From: a virus
Length of the DNA stretch: 35,411 nt
Strand: one strand, 5' to 3'
Virus record (IMG/VR): IMGVR_UViG_3300018049_003153
Location: 1-35,411 of that record
Numbering within the stretch: position 1 is the first letter of the stretch; each line of letters starts with the position of its first letter. The notes beneath the pieces were generated by a model. That model ran no database searches and was not told the DNA's origin. It was given only the letters and a program-made list of their open reading frames with translations. Below are positions 8,715 to 17,130 of the stretch, in pieces. A program made the position numbers and the translations under genes.

Positions 8715-9535
8715 GCAAAGGTGTTTTACTGTTTGCCAAAAGAAACAATGCATTAGATTATATTAAACAAGCTATATTTTGTGCTAAACGTGTAAAAAAA
8801 TATTTAGACGTTCCAGTATCAATTGCTACTGATATGGTAGATGATGATAGACTTGATTTTTTTGATCATGTAATTAAATTACAGCCAAGCAATAATGATA
8901 ACTCTAGAAAATTTAGAGATGGAAATCTTGCAACTAAGTTGGCAAACTTTAATAATGCAGATAGATATTTTGCATACGAATTAAGTCCTTATGACGAAAC
9001 TATCGTAATGGATACAGATTACATACTTGCTAATGATAAACTTAAAAATTGTTTTGGTTCTAAACAAGATTTGATGATGTATAGCAGTGCTGTAGATTTA
9101 TGTCATTGGCGTAATTTGACTGAATTTGATAGAGTAACTGATACAAGTATAAAGTTTTATTGGGCTACAGTTGTATATTTTAAAAAAACAGAAAAAACTA
9201 AATGCTTTTTTGATCTTGTGCAACACGTAAAAGAAAATTATACTCATTACAAAAGTTTGTATCAAATAATTAATCCGCTGTATAGAAATGATTTTGCCTT
9301 TAGTATTGCTGCTCATATACTAAATGGATTTACAGAAGATTTAACAATTGCAAGTTTACCAGGTAAAAAATACTTTACTACTGATAGAGATATATTGCAG
9401 AGTATTGACAATGATAAAATGATAATGTTGTTAGAAAAACAAAATCATGTTGGAGAATATACTGCAATAAAAACCAATAAACAAAGCATACATGTAATGA
9501 ATAAAATTAGTTTAGAAAGAGTGATTGATGGATAA
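8711..9535 (+). CDS. GT-A type glycosyltransferase-like protein
   Basis: This 274-residue protein has features of nucleotide-diphospho-sugar transferases. A Rossmann-type start (GVLLFAKRNN, then AIFCAKRVKKYLDVPVSIATD) is followed by ETIVMDTDYIL, whose DTD (residues 101-103) is a metal/sugar-nucleotide-binding DxD motif. The size and order resemble family GT8-type or related GT-A enzymes. No membrane anchor is seen, so it would be cytoplasmic during infection. It is related in layout to the next gene, which suggests a tandem pair. The donor, acceptor and even activity are inferred, not shown. It overlaps both neighbours. Confidence 0.65.
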   Translation: MSKGVLLFAKRNNALDYIKQAIFCAKRVKKYLDVPVSIATDMVDDDRLDFFDHVIKLQPSNNDNSRKFRDGNLATKLANFNNADRYFAYELSPYDETIVMDTDYILANDKLKNCFGSKQDLMMYSSAVDLCHWRNLTEFDRVTDTSIKFYWATVVYFKKTEKTKCFFDLVQHVKENYTHYKSLYQIINPLYRNDFAFSIAAHILNGFTEDLTIASLPGKKYFTTDRDILQSIDNDKMIMLLEKQNHVGEYTAIKTNKQSIHVMNKISLERVIDG

Positions 9536-10367
9536 AAACTTTACTCTCCTAGCTCAAAATAGTGACGAAGATTACGTTAAGCAAGCGTGTTTATGTGCAA
9601 TGAGTATACATGCTACAAATCCTGAAAGCAATGTTTCTTTAATTACTAATGACACTGTGCCTGAGAAGTATAAACAACTTTTTGATCACATAGTAGAAAT
9701 ACCGTGGGGCGATCACGCAGCAGAAGAAGATTGGAAAATAAGCAATCGTTGGAAAATATATCATGCAACACCGTATGATAATACTATGGTGCTTGACACT
9801 GATATGTTAATATTACAAAATTTAGATAGATGGTTTACTTATTTAGATAATTATGATCTATATTACACTAGCAATGTGTTAACATATAGAGGAGAAACGG
9901 TAACAAGTGATTACTATAGAAAAGCATTTACACAATTTGACTTGCCTAATTTATATAGTGGAGTGCATTGGTTTAAAGAACGTCCTCTAGCAAAAGAATT
10001 TTATGCTTGGTTAGAAATGATTACTAATAATTGGCAATTGTTTTACAAACATCATGCAGGAGGCAAAACGTTTCAAAAAAAATGTAGTATGGATTTAAGT
10101 GCAGCTATCGCAGCAAAGATAATGAACTGCGAAAATCAAATCACAAGTAATACTAGTTTTCCAACTTTTGTTCATATGAAACCAAAGTTACAAAAATGGA
10201 ATGCTTATGATAGTTTATCATGGCAATCACGTATTAGTGTTTACTTGAACGATGATTTAGATTTGTATGTTGGTAATTTTAAACAAAGTGGTATATTTCA
10301 TTATACAGAAAAAGATTTTGCAAAAGACGAAATAATAAACACATACGAAAAGCACTTGGGGATATAA
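9528..10367 (+). CDS. GT-A type glycosyltransferase-like protein
   Basis: This 279-residue protein starts at ATG 9528, overlapping the preceding stop by eight bases. It opens with FTLLAQNSDEDYVKQACLCAMSI, like its upstream neighbour. PYDNTMVLDTDMLIL (DTD at residues 90-92) is the DxD motif. The C-terminal half has YSGVHWF and a CSMDLSAAIAAKI helix near residue 190, as in acceptor-side segments of GT8-like enzymes. Two adjacent related GTs suggest sequential sugar addition. Acceptor candidates include the neighbouring virion proteins or a phage glycan; this is inference. Confidence 0.7.
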   Translation: MDKNFTLLAQNSDEDYVKQACLCAMSIHATNPESNVSLITNDTVPEKYKQLFDHIVEIPWGDHAAEEDWKISNRWKIYHATPYDNTMVLDTDMLILQNLDRWFTYLDNYDLYYTSNVLTYRGETVTSDYYRKAFTQFDLPNLYSGVHWFKERPLAKEFYAWLEMITNNWQLFYKHHAGGKTFQKKCSMDLSAAIAAKIMNCENQITSNTSFPTFVHMKPKLQKWNAYDSLSWQSRISVYLNDDLDLYVGNFKQSGIFHYTEKDFAKDEIINTYEKHLGI

Positions 10368-10928
10368 ATGCCAATAGTAGTAAAAAGTAATACAAAAAAA
10401 TATATTGAATTTGACGACGAAGGTAATATACAGGCTATAGTGAATACACCAAGCAGTGATCAATACATTCAAGTAGATAGCAAGGATATAATAGATTTAA
10501 TTAAAGGTATTGTACCTACACATCAATATCGAGTAGAGTTTGATATTGTAAAAAAAGATTATGTGTTGAATAAAACTGATTATTGGGAAGAAGCAAGAAG
10601 CTCTGATAGTTTTTTACATAAAATAGAATACAATGAAGATGCTGATGCTACATTAATCCAAAATAACATAAAAAAACAATGGGAATTAAAATTAGGTAAA
10701 AAAGTTTTACAAAATATGGATAAAATAAATGTCAATATGAAAAACTTGATTACCGGATTTAGTATTACTGATAAAAATAATCCTTATAATTTACATTATA
10801 TTTTAAACTTTGAAACTGATAAATTTACAATTCCTTTTCCTGATAATTTTCAGTTTGACAAATCTCTAGTAAGTGTTTATACTGTAAGGAGATTAGAGTC
10901 TTATTCTCACGAGGTAATCAATGACTGA
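10368..10928 (+). CDS. Protein of unknown function
   Basis: This 186-residue acidic/Asn-rich protein begins with MPIVVKSNTKKYIEFDDEGNI, a short beta-hairpin-like start. A mixed region with several Lys-rich helices follows, ending in FETDKFTIPFPDNFQFDKSLVSVYTVRRLES. I recognise no family motif, signal peptide or membrane helix. The start immediately follows the upstream stop, and the 3' end overlaps the next gene by eight bases, so it is part of the operon. The beta-strand-rich C-terminus would be compatible with a small virion or accessory protein, but that is a guess. Confidence 0.7.
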   Translation: MPIVVKSNTKKYIEFDDEGNIQAIVNTPSSDQYIQVDSKDIIDLIKGIVPTHQYRVEFDIVKKDYVLNKTDYWEEARSSDSFLHKIEYNEDADATLIQNNIKKQWELKLGKKVLQNMDKINVNMKNLITGFSITDKNNPYNLHYILNFETDKFTIPFPDNFQFDKSLVSVYTVRRLESYSHEVIND

Positions 10929-11838
10929 TATTTTTAGAGTAGTTGATCATGACATAATTTATCTTAGTTATGATGAGCCCAATGCCGAACAAAACTATGC
11001 AGATTTGCTTACAAAAGTTCCTTGGGCTAAACGTGTACACGGTGTAAAAGGAAGTGATGCTGCACACAAAGCTGCTGCAAATGCAAGTGATACAGAAAGA
11101 TTTATTACTATCGATGGTGATAATCGAATACGTGAAACTTTTTTAAGCCAAGAAGCAGATTTAAGTGAATATGACTTAACTGATAAAGTCATAAGTTGGA
11201 CTGCTTATAATCAAATAAACGGACTTGCATATGGCAACGGCGGTATTAAGTGTTGGCCTAAACATAAAGTTTTAAGTATGAAAACGCATGAAAACGCAGA
11301 TCCAGACAATGCACATGCACAAGTAGATTTTTGTTGGGACTTGCAATATATTCAAATGAATGGAACATTCAGTGACATTTACAATAATGCAACACCTCAA
11401 CAAGCATGGAGAGCAGGATTCCGTGAAGGTGTTAAAATGGCACTAGATCAAGGTATAAAACCAGATATTGAAGATTTTAAACGCAATCATTGGAAAAATT
11501 TGCATAGACTTTGGATATGGTTAATGGTAGGTGCAGATGCTGATAACGGACGTTGGGCAATTTATGGAGCAAGAGAAGGTTTGTACAAAACTATGTGTAC
11601 AGATTGGAACTTTATCAACGTGCGTGATTTTGAATGGTTAAACGATTATTGGAATAATATCGAGGTTAATGAAGAAACATTAGAAGATGAAACTCAAAGA
11701 CTCGGTGATGAACTTATGAATGAATTACAGGCTCCAATTGCATTACAGCCGTTAGATGCAAATCAAAGTAAGTTTTTTAAAACAGTGTATCAAAATCCTG
11801 TACGTAATCCTAAGTTTATCGATAAGGAACTTGGATGA
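10921..11838 (+). CDS. GT-A-like protein of the DGD-motif family (paralogue of 15225)
   Basis: This 305-residue protein begins with IIYLSYDEPNAEQNYADLL, then AKRVHGVKG, AAHKAAANASDTERFITIDGDNRI. The DGD (residues 65-67) sits where GT-A enzymes carry the DxD motif. GLAYGNGGIKCWP and AWRAGFREGVKM follow. The protein at 15225 carries the same blocks in the same order (FISYKEPNADENYQRLL, AKRIHGVKG, VDGDAQI, GLEYGYGGIKLFP, WKSAFRECVKL), so the two are clear paralogues. I infer a glycosyltransferase-like fold; activity is unproven. The ATG overlaps the previous gene by eight bases, and the stop overlaps the next ATG (ATGA). Confidence 0.65.
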   Translation: MTDIFRVVDHDIIYLSYDEPNAEQNYADLLTKVPWAKRVHGVKGSDAAHKAAANASDTERFITIDGDNRIRETFLSQEADLSEYDLTDKVISWTAYNQINGLAYGNGGIKCWPKHKVLSMKTHENADPDNAHAQVDFCWDLQYIQMNGTFSDIYNNATPQQAWRAGFREGVKMALDQGIKPDIEDFKRNHWKNLHRLWIWLMVGADADNGRWAIYGAREGLYKTMCTDWNFINVRDFEWLNDYWNNIEVNEETLEDETQRLGDELMNELQAPIALQPLDANQSKFFKTVYQNPVRNPKFIDKELG

Positions 11839-13208
11839 GCGAAAGAGACGAAGCAGTTCGTATAACAAAATACACAGACGAACAGATTTCTCCTACATTT
11901 TGTTTTGCTAAATGGTATCATGCAAACATTTATTTTCAGACAGGTGAAACACACAGTTGTTATCATCCTGCTCCTCATACAATTGATACACAAGCTATTT
12001 TAAAAAATCCTAGTGCTATTCATAATACAAAACAAAAAATTGAAGAACGTGCTGCAATGTTGCGTGGTGAACAACCTAAAGGCTGTCAATACTGTTGGAA
12101 CATTGAGAATATGGGTCCTGATTATATCAGCGATCGTAAAACCCGTAGCAGTAGTATTTACAACGAGGAAAGATTAAATGCTGTAAAACAAGGTGGCGCA
12201 GAATTTAATGTTAATCCGGAATATTTAGAAGTTAGCTTTGGTAATGAATGTAACTTCCGTTGTGGTTATTGTCATCCAAAAGCCAGCAGCAGATACTATC
12301 AAGAAATTAAGCAACACGGTCCATATGATATGGTGCGCAATCACCGATGTGATGTTGATTGGTTTAAAATTTATGAAGAAGACAATAATCCGTACCTAGA
12401 TGCATTTTGGAAATGGTGGCCTGATTTAAGCAACGACTTAACTATTTTACGCATCACAGGTGGAGAACCAACAATACAAAAGAGCACATATAAACTTTTT
12501 GATTTGTTGGAGCAGGATCCAAAGCCTCATTTAGAATTGAATGTTAACAGTAATTTAGGAGGCAAACCAAAGCAATTAGAAAAATTTACCGATGCAGTAA
12601 ATAGTTTGCTTAGTCAAAATAAAATTCGTAGATTCAAACTGTTTACAAGTATTGACACTTGGGGTGAACGTGCTGAGTACATACGTAACGGATTAGATAT
12701 TGATGTATTTGAGCGTAATTTAGATTATTTTATGCGTAATACAAATGCACCTGTAACTATAATGATTACATTTAATATTTTCAGTGTTACAACTTTTCAA
12801 ACATTACTTGAAAAAATATTAGAATGGCGCCGAAAGTATAATGATGTTGAAACATTTCGGTGGAATCGTTTAAGTTTTGATACACCTTATCTAAAAGAAC
12901 CATTACAATACGATATTAATATTTTGCCTCAGGAATATATGAAGTATATGCACAGTCATTTACAGTTTATAAAAGACAACTTAGATGATGAACGTAAAGA
13001 TGCATTTACTACAATGGAATATGAACGTTTTAGGCGTGTAGTTGATTACATGGATTCAACACAGTATGATCCTGCAAAAGTTATGCAAGGTCGTATTGAC
13101 TTTTGGCGTTTTTTCAATGAGCAAGATAAAAGAAGAAATACAAATTTTAAAGAAGCATTTCCTGAAATGGCTGACTTTTTTGAAACTTGTAAAGATACTG
13201 CTAGTTAA
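11835..13208 (+). CDS. N-terminal-twitch radical SAM protein
   Basis: This 457-residue protein has an auxiliary-cluster-like N-terminus: Cys23, Gly37, Cys42 (C-X13-G-X4-C), then Cys84 and Cys87 (GCQYC). This precedes the radical SAM core with CNFRCGYC (Cys139, 143, 146) and GGEPT (209-213). The second half is mixed alpha/beta, consistent with a partial TIM barrel. The C-terminal tail RRNTNFKEAFPEM resembles the tails at 22195 and 34083. Having the SPASM/twitch-like half before the core is the reverse of the usual order. The substrate is unknown. It is the last gene of the 8367 operon, and its stop shares a TTAA with the convergent gene. Confidence 0.85.
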   Translation: MSERDEAVRITKYTDEQISPTFCFAKWYHANIYFQTGETHSCYHPAPHTIDTQAILKNPSAIHNTKQKIEERAAMLRGEQPKGCQYCWNIENMGPDYISDRKTRSSSIYNEERLNAVKQGGAEFNVNPEYLEVSFGNECNFRCGYCHPKASSRYYQEIKQHGPYDMVRNHRCDVDWFKIYEEDNNPYLDAFWKWWPDLSNDLTILRITGGEPTIQKSTYKLFDLLEQDPKPHLELNVNSNLGGKPKQLEKFTDAVNSLLSQNKIRRFKLFTSIDTWGERAEYIRNGLDIDVFERNLDYFMRNTNAPVTIMITFNIFSVTTFQTLLEKILEWRRKYNDVETFRWNRLSFDTPYLKEPLQYDINILPQEYMKYMHSHLQFIKDNLDDERKDAFTTMEYERFRRVVDYMDSTQYDPAKVMQGRIDFWRFFNEQDKRRNTNFKEAFPEMADFFETCKDTAS

Positions 13209-13807
13209 AACAAAGGCAAAATTTCTTCAGCTTCTGGCCAACGTTCGTCTTCCATTTCTTTGTAGTAATTATCTACCTTAAACTTCCAAAAACTTTGTAT
13301 AGTTCCTCTATATTCTAGTTCAATCGGTTCTTCTAAAAATCCTTGCTTACGCCATTCTGGAGCCCAACGTGTGTGTACAGCTCGTTGTTTTGCAATTGGG
13401 CTAGGGTGAGTGCTTATGTACAAAGGATTATCTCTGCCGCAATGCTCAATACATGCAGGAATTAAAAATTGCGCACTTGGGTGATCATGTGGCCGCGGCG
13501 CACCTCTTAAGTTTCTTAAAGTGTTATGATTGCGTACACCTTGTACTAGATGTCCTAGCATACAAATTCTAGCACCTATGCGATAAGCGTTTCGTCCTAA
13601 TATTTCTAAGCCTGTTAACTTATGGCTTACAACACAGCCTACAATATTTTCATAGTTGTATAATAAGAATAAAGTTGAATCTTTTTCTTTTTCAAGAGAT
13701 GATAAAAGCATATCGGCGTTACTATTGTTGTAGTAACGCTTTTTTTCTGCTTCAATAAAAAAGTTTGTTAAATTTTGTGAACCATCATAGGTTTCAATTT
13801 TCCACAT
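13205..13807 (-). CDS. Possible GNAT-like acyltransferase, otherwise unknown
   Basis: This 200-residue protein has a central NIVGCVVSHKLTGLEIL-ILGRNAYRIGARICML stretch. That recalls the strand-turn-strand core of GNAT acetyltransferases, and it is followed by a helix-rich region with HSER-like polar segments (CIEHCGRDNPLYISTH). The acetyl-CoA P-loop (Q/RxxGxG/A) is not clear, so the assignment is weak. Similar proteins of unknown role occur in my recollection of T4-like marine phages. The ATG lies six bases after a consensus TATAAT, which would give a leaderless transcript. The stop coincides with that of the convergent radical SAM gene. Confidence 0.5.
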   Translation of the reverse strand: MWKIETYDGSQNLTNFFIEAEKKRYYNNSNADMLLSSLEKEKDSTLFLLYNYENIVGCVVSHKLTGLEILGRNAYRIGARICMLGHLVQGVRNHNTLRNLRGAPRPHDHPSAQFLIPACIEHCGRDNPLYISTHPSPIAKQRAVHTRWAPEWRKQGFLEEPIELEYRGTIQSFWKFKVDNYYKEMEDERWPEAEEILPLF

Positions 13808-13813
13808 ACTTGC

Positions 13814-13842
13814 ATTATAGTATAAAAATTATCCTAAGTCAA
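13814..13842 (-). promoter_or_regulatory. Sigma70-like promoter TTGACT-17-TATAAT
   Basis: On the minus strand TTGACT (13837-13842) and TATAAT (13814-13819) are 17 bases apart. The -10 ends six bases before the ATG of the gene at 13807, so the expected start of transcription is at or next to the first codon. The -35 lies inside the last codons of the upstream minus-strand fibre gene. Confidence 0.7.
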
Positions 13843-15154
13843 CCCAAGAATTGCCGTTATATCCTTGGAATTTATTTGTGCTGCTATTAAAGATAATCAT
13901 GCCTGCTGTTGCCGAAAGTGCATTACGTTCTGTGCTGTTTATAGGATGCGCTTTAAATGCATAACCGCCGACTGTACCTTGTCCGTCTACACTCAATTTT
14001 TTAGGACCGAGAACATCTGGCTGATTAGTGCCATCTGCTACACTTACGCCAAAAATTGTTTTGATGCTATTTGCGTTATCAGGAACAGTCCAATTTGGAT
14101 CAACTGCATATCCCCAATGTCCGGCAGTTTTATATTCTGTTCCGTTATAAGCTAATATAGCTCTTAGGTCTAGTAAATCTCCTGGTATAACTTTTGCTTT
14201 ACCGTCTGCGTTTACTCTATTGTAATGCATACGTCTTTGAGCAAATGGTCCACTTGGGTGTGGAATAACAACAAAATCATTGTATTCTCTATAATTTGCG
14301 TTAATTGTAAGTGTATCATCCACTGCCCCAAAAGACAAAGATCCGTTGTTATTTGTTGCAAGAGAAACATTGCCTTCTGCTGTAACACTCAAACCGATAT
14401 GTGTGCCTGCTGCATTCAATAAATCGCCTTGTATATTGCCTGTAACGTTACCTGTTATATCCCCAGTGATGTTACCTACAACATCTCCTACAACATTACC
14501 ATTTACATTACCTACAACATCGCCATTTAAATTTCCGTAAAATTCCGCAATATCTTGACTTGTGTCTACAACAGTTTGAGCACCTCTACCAATTACATCA
14601 CCAGTATGATCACCGATTGTGTCTCCCACTAAACTACCTTCTACGTCACCGTAAACATTACCAAAGTGTTGACCAGATACATCTCCTAATAATGGACCGT
14701 TAAATGTTCCTGCTGTAATGTCGGATACACTCAGACTTGAAACTTCTAAATTACCTAAATTAATAGTTTGAGTATTAATTCTATCAACTGTAAGAGTTCT
14801 ATTTGTAGCATCTAACATTACATTTTCTTGTTCGTCTAATATATCGCCTTGTACATTTCCAGTAACGTCACCAAACAAGTCTCCTACAACATCTCCGGTC
14901 ACATCGCCGATAAACACAGCATCAGTACCATTAGTTCCGCTGTTGAGAACTACACTTCCGTTGGTTGCTGTTACATTACCAGCTAATTCACCTTCGTGCT
15001 TTCCAAGTAAAACATTATTCACAGTATCAACTAGTGTGGTATTGTCACTACCTACCACCGGCCCTTTTAAAGCACTATTCCAGCTATCTACCAAAATTGT
15101 GCTATCACTGCCCGTAATATTTAATCTAATTGTATCCCCAGGTAATATGCTCAT
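13829..15154 (-). CDS. GDVTGN-repeat fibre-like structural protein
   Basis: This 441-residue protein has three blocks of four-residue G-D/N-V-x repeats (residues about 82-105, 154-190 and 207-246), resembling the beta-roll shafts of phage fibres. Near the start, a 17-residue unit is repeated twice (GSDSTILVDSWNSALKG and GSDNTTLVDTVNNVLLG). The C-terminus (LSATAGMIIFNSSTNKFQGYNGNSWVDLG) is the short terminal domain frequent in phage fibre proteins. AGGAG at 15162-15166 and a GATAAATA box give a well-formed late promoter and start. It is on the opposite strand to the other tail genes, so it is probably an accessory fibre gene. Confidence 0.75.
   Translation of the reverse strand: MSILPGDTIRLNITGSDSTILVDSWNSALKGPVVGSDNTTLVDTVNNVLLGKHEGELAGNVTATNGSVVLNSGTNGTDAVFIGDVTGDVVGDLFGDVTGNVQGDILDEQENVMLDATNRTLTVDRINTQTINLGNLEVSSLSVSDITAGTFNGPLLGDVSGQHFGNVYGDVEGSLVGDTIGDHTGDVIGRGAQTVVDTSQDIAEFYGNLNGDVVGNVNGNVVGDVVGNITGDITGNVTGNIQGDLLNAAGTHIGLSVTAEGNVSLATNNNGSLSFGAVDDTLTINANYREYNDFVVIPHPSGPFAQRRMHYNRVNADGKAKVIPGDLLDLRAILAYNGTEYKTAGHWGYAVDPNWTVPDNANSIKTIFGVSVADGTNQPDVLGPKKLSVDGQGTVGGYAFKAHPINSTERNALSATAGMIIFNSSTNKFQGYNGNSWVDLG
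14417..14536 (-). repeat. Tandem 12-base-type repeats encoding GDVxGN units
   Basis: On the minus strand about ten degenerate copies of a 12-base unit encode G-D/N-V/I-x. Two further blocks, at 14585-14695 and 14840-14911, carry the same unit. They keep the reading frame and are part of the fibre gene. Confidence 0.6.
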
Positions 15155-15161
15155 GTTTCTT

Positions 15162-15166
15162 CTCCT
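15162..15166 (-). promoter_or_regulatory. Ribosome-binding site AGGAG
   Basis: The minus-strand AGGAG is seven bases before the ATG at 15154 and supports that start. Confidence 0.6.
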
Positions 15167-15172
15167 ACTTTT

Positions 15173-15180
15173 TATTTATC
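15173..15180 (-). promoter_or_regulatory. T4-type late promoter box (GATAAATA)
   Basis: GATAAATA on the minus strand matches NATAAATA, 18 bases before the ATG of the fibre gene at 15154. It forms one arm of an inverted repeat, TATTTA-TCAG-TAAATA (15173-15188), whose other arm faces the plus-strand gene. Confidence 0.65.
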
Positions 15181-15182
15181 AG

Positions 15183-15188
15183 TAAATA
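15183..15188 (+). promoter_or_regulatory. Possible late box (TAAATA), plus arm of a divergent promoter
   Basis: TAAATA on the plus strand is 36 bases before ATG 15225. It mirrors the minus-strand box across four bases, in the same spacing as the inverted repeat at 31912-31927. A TTGACA at 15190-15195 lies just downstream, but no convincing -10 follows it. Confidence 0.4.
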
Positions 15189-15224
15189 GTTGACAAAACA
15201 ATTTTACTATGCTAAGTTATTATT

Positions 15225-16256
15225 ATGTATGATATCTATTTTATCGGATCAAACTCTCATCCACAATTTACTAAACTTAAAAACAGATTTATAACTGCAA
15301 AAGCAGTAGATTCTGTAATTACAGCCAAAACTCAATCTAATACTAAAATGCTGTGGGTTGTATATCCTGAACTTGAAATAAATGAAGATTGGGATTTTAT
15401 GTACAAGTCTAAACCTGATGATTTAAAATATACTCATGTTTTCCTTAATGGAAAAAATTATGATGGTATATGTTTGATGCCTAAAGATAGTCATCATGGA
15501 CCAGGTGAATTAGCTGCACGTTTTTATATCAACAAAAAATTTACAGATATTTCTGCTAGTACACCAATAGCTGAAACAAGCGATATAGTTTTTATAAGTT
15601 ACAAAGAACCAAATGCAGATGAAAATTATCAACGTCTGCTAGATAGATTCCCAAGAGCAAAACGTATACATGGAGTAAAAGGCATACACCAAGCACACAT
15701 TGAAGCTGCAAAGTTATGCGATACAGAACGTATATGGATCGTAGACGGTGATGCACAAATAGTAGATAATTTTAATTTTGACTATATACCCGAATGGTGG
15801 AATAAACGTGCTGTGCATGTATGGCGTAGTATAAATCCTGTAAATGGATTAGAATATGGATACGGCGGTATAAAATTATTTCCAAGAGAAGAAACTATTA
15901 ACATGGATACAAGTAAGCCTGATATGACTACAAGTATTAGTAACAAATTTGTACCAATGATGCAGGTTAGTAACTATACTTGTTTTGATACTGATCCTTT
16001 TAACACTTGGAAAAGTGCATTTAGAGAGTGTGTTAAATTAAGTAGTAGAGTAATTGATAGACAGAAAAACAATGAAACACAAACTAGATTAGTTGCTTGG
16101 TGTACTAAAAGCTCAGGCGAGTACAAAGAATATGCACTCATAGGTGCCAAATCTGGTGCTGCATATGGCGCAAGAAATAAAACTAATAAAGAAGCATTAT
16201 CCAAAATAAACGACTTTGATTGGCTAGAAGAAAGGTTCAACGATGAATGTAAATAA
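15225..16256 (+). CDS. GT-A-like protein with extra N-terminal domain (paralogue of 10921)
   Basis: This 343-residue protein has an N-terminal region (residues 1-110) containing MLWVVYPELEINEDWDFMY and THVFLNG. It is absent from the paralogue at 10921 and is perhaps a degenerate copy of a similar domain. The C-terminal region (from about 118) has FISYKEPNADENYQRLL, AKRIHGVKG, WIVDGDAQI (DGD at 174-176), YGYGGIKLFP and WKSAFRECVKL. I infer a glycosyltransferase-like fold; a sugar target is unknown. No clear ribosome-binding site precedes the ATG. The 3' end overlaps the methyltransferase-like gene by 14 bases. Confidence 0.6.
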   Translation: MYDIYFIGSNSHPQFTKLKNRFITAKAVDSVITAKTQSNTKMLWVVYPELEINEDWDFMYKSKPDDLKYTHVFLNGKNYDGICLMPKDSHHGPGELAARFYINKKFTDISASTPIAETSDIVFISYKEPNADENYQRLLDRFPRAKRIHGVKGIHQAHIEAAKLCDTERIWIVDGDAQIVDNFNFDYIPEWWNKRAVHVWRSINPVNGLEYGYGGIKLFPREETINMDTSKPDMTTSISNKFVPMMQVSNYTCFDTDPFNTWKSAFRECVKLSSRVIDRQKNNETQTRLVAWCTKSSGEYKEYALIGAKSGAAYGARNKTNKEALSKINDFDWLEERFNDECK

Positions 16257-17130
16257 CGAAATTGCAGTTGATAATATTAGCTGGTTACATGGACTTCAAG
16301 AGTATTTTGATTTTGTAAATGATAAAGAATCAAAAATGCTTGTAGATTTCTTTTTGAGTATGATGTATTCTAAAGACGATATGATACAATTATCATTGGA
16401 TTTTAATATTGCAGAATTTTTACATTTTTTAAGAAAACAAACTACTAATGAAATATTTGATATTTTTGACAAGTATTACAGAAATAATTACAACCCTATT
16501 TTTTTGCAAGATGCATTTAGTAGAGGACAAGTAAACAGTAAAATTTGGGCAATGGAAGAATTGTCTAAAATACAAAAAGAATTTGATACTGTTTATGTAT
16601 TAGGAGGTTGGTACGGACAAGTTAGACTGTTCCTTGAACAAGTTATAAAATACAATAAAATAAGAGTCTTTGATGTTGATTCTGAAGCATGTTACATCAG
16701 TGACAAGATTTTTAATTTTTCACGTATACAAGATTACAAGGTAAAATCTGTAGAAATGAAGTTGCCAATGGCAAGTAGTAGTGATGATGAAAAAAACATG
16801 GGCTGGGTAAGCAGAACTGGATGTACTTATAATGTAAAAAATTATACAAACGACAAAGAAATTTTTGAAAAAACACAGCCTGATTTAATTTTAAACACAA
16901 GTGCAGAGCATATGCCTAGTATTTGGTATCAAAAGTTTATACATAGACCAATGGAAAGTGATCCGTTGTTTATAATACAAAGCAATAACTTATTTGATGT
17001 AGAAGAACATGTAAATTGTGTACACAGTATTGATCATATGTGCAAAAAATTTCCAATGGAGCGTCTTGAATATGCAGGCGAACAAGAATTATATGGTTAC
17101 AAAAGATTTATGGTAATAGGACGTCCATGA
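16243..17130 (+). CDS. Class I SAM-dependent methyltransferase-like protein
   Basis: This 295-residue protein has an all-alpha N-terminal region (residues 10-110). A Rossmann-like half follows: TVYVLGGWYGQ (motif I, Gly-rich, 117-126), then RVFDVDSEAC (141-150, acidic residue at the end of strand 2), and ILNTSAEHM (216-224) at the place of motif IV. These fit a class I methyltransferase fold. The target is not evident. It lies between a GT-like gene and two small unknown genes, and the radical SAM run follows, which suggests a tailoring role. The stop overlaps the next start (ATGA). Confidence 0.6.
   Translation: MNVNNEIAVDNISWLHGLQEYFDFVNDKESKMLVDFFLSMMYSKDDMIQLSLDFNIAEFLHFLRKQTTNEIFDIFDKYYRNNYNPIFLQDAFSRGQVNSKIWAMEELSKIQKEFDTVYVLGGWYGQVRLFLEQVIKYNKIRVFDVDSEACYISDKIFNFSRIQDYKVKSVEMKLPMASSSDDEKNMGWVSRTGCTYNVKNYTNDKEIFEKTQPDLILNTSAEHMPSIWYQKFIHRPMESDPLFIIQSNNLFDVEEHVNCVHSIDHMCKKFPMERLEYAGEQELYGYKRFMVIGRP

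Noticed and set aside
13042-13281. A 79-codon plus-strand frame spanning the end of the 11835 gene
   Set aside because: It lies in another frame inside a well-supported radical SAM gene and the convergent gene, with no ribosome-binding site or family signal.
14417-14911. CRISPR-like repeats
   Set aside because: The repeats are short, degenerate, in frame and encode Gly-Asp/Asn units; there are no spacers of constant length and no cas genes.
1-15154. Diversity-generating retroelement acting on the fibre genes
   Set aside because: No reverse transcriptase, template repeat or adenine-directed variable copy was seen. The repeats are fibre-shaft repeats.
15190-15218. A TTGACA followed by TAAGTT as a sigma70 promoter for 15225
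   Set aside because: The -10 match is poor at 17-base spacing and a late-type TAAATA box is nearby; kept only as a remark.
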